Shown: positions 45,002 to 45,140 of the stretch, piece by piece
Position numbering within the stretch: position 1 is the stretch's first letter
Layout of the letters: each line of letters starts with the position of its first letter
Assembly: GCA_902494195.1 (NCBI GenBank)
Contig: CABUSH010000018.1
Location: forward strand, 1-45,140
Direction of reading: 5' to 3'
Source of the DNA: an uncultured Collinsella sp.
GTDB taxonomy: Bacteria > Actinomycetota > Coriobacteriia > Coriobacteriales > Coriobacteriaceae
DNA: 45,140 nt
Made by a program: the position numbers and the translations under genes
Notes under the pieces: model-generated
Seen by the model: only the letters and a program-made list of their open reading frames with translations
Database searches by the model: none
Told to the model about the DNA's origin: nothing

Positions 45002-45140
45002 GACGGGCTCTTCGAGCGGCGGGCGTCGAAGTAGCGCTCACCGGGCGCGCGCCTTCCCGCAAGATCGTGGAGAAGGCCGACTACATAACCGAGATGCGGT
45101 GCGAGAAACACCCCTACGCTCAGGGGATAGGTGCAAGGGA
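44998..45140 (-). CDS. C-terminal end of an unidentified gene (runs off the window)
   Basis: The last 46 or so codons of a minus-strand gene enter from the right edge and stop at TGA 44998, overlapping the methylmutase GTG by one GTGA. The visible part reads LSVGVFLAPHLGYVVGLLHD, then LAGRRAPGERYFDARRSK, i.e. a hydrophobic segment and a basic tail. I do not recognise the family. Coupling to cbiC and cobK suggests a cobalamin or cobalt-uptake role. Confidence 0.45.
   Translation of the reverse strand, partial: PCTYPLSVGVFLAPHLGYVVGLLHDLAGRRAPGERYFDARRSKSPS

Overview
The window looks like chromosomal DNA of a gut Coriobacteriia actinomycete, most likely Collinsella or a close relative. This rests on a GC-rich housekeeping background, a glgB-glgP-glgC-glgD-glgA glycogen operon, K/A-rich protein tails, and short hairpin repeats between operons. 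The genus is an inference from gene content; no database was searched.

Positions 1-10845 (minus strand) hold a Wzx/Wzy-type surface polysaccharide locus. It is headed by a NusG-like antiterminator (LoaP type) behind a long untranslated leader. After that come a polyprenyl-phosphate sugar-1-phosphate transferase, an Alg14/Alg13-like two-part glycosyltransferase, a DXD glycosyltransferase carrying an in-frame 24-nt tandem repeat, GT2 glycosyltransferases, a Wzy polymerase, a Wzx flippase and UDP-glucose 6-dehydrogenase. The locus is visibly AT-richer than its surroundings in places. It carries three scars of gene exchange: an N-terminal glycosyltransferase stub, a C-terminal polymerase stub, and a frameshifted acyltransferase whose last part reads in frame into the flippase. 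A tRNA-Ala(GGC) lies just upstream of the leader.

Positions 11785-26825 hold a HAD phosphatase and thiamine pyrophosphokinase pair (minus), then the glycogen operon (plus), a GH13-GH77 fusion enzyme and a small zinc-ribbon protein. GlgA and GlgB carry long lysine/alanine-rich histone-H1-like C-terminal tails. A TGGTAAAAC palindrome-like motif occurs ahead of glgB and again ahead of the fusion gene, which suggests one LacI/MalR-type regulator.

Positions 27274-34492 (minus) hold gltX and then priA-def-fmt-rsmB. Positions 34816-43483 (plus) hold metK, a single-chain L-serine dehydratase, an L,D-transpeptidase and a MacAB-like export system (adaptor, ATPase, permease). The right end (43574-45140, minus) is noticeably richer in GC. 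It carries a possible IS21 remnant, precorrin-6A reductase, a short precorrin-8X methylmutase and the end of an unidentified gene, joined by GTGA overlaps.

The gaps between operons are crowded with inverted-repeat elements: three copies of a 67-nt hairpin of fixed length with a variable core, plus four other unrelated long inverted repeats. Together with the tailed glycogen enzymes, these are the least explained features of the window.
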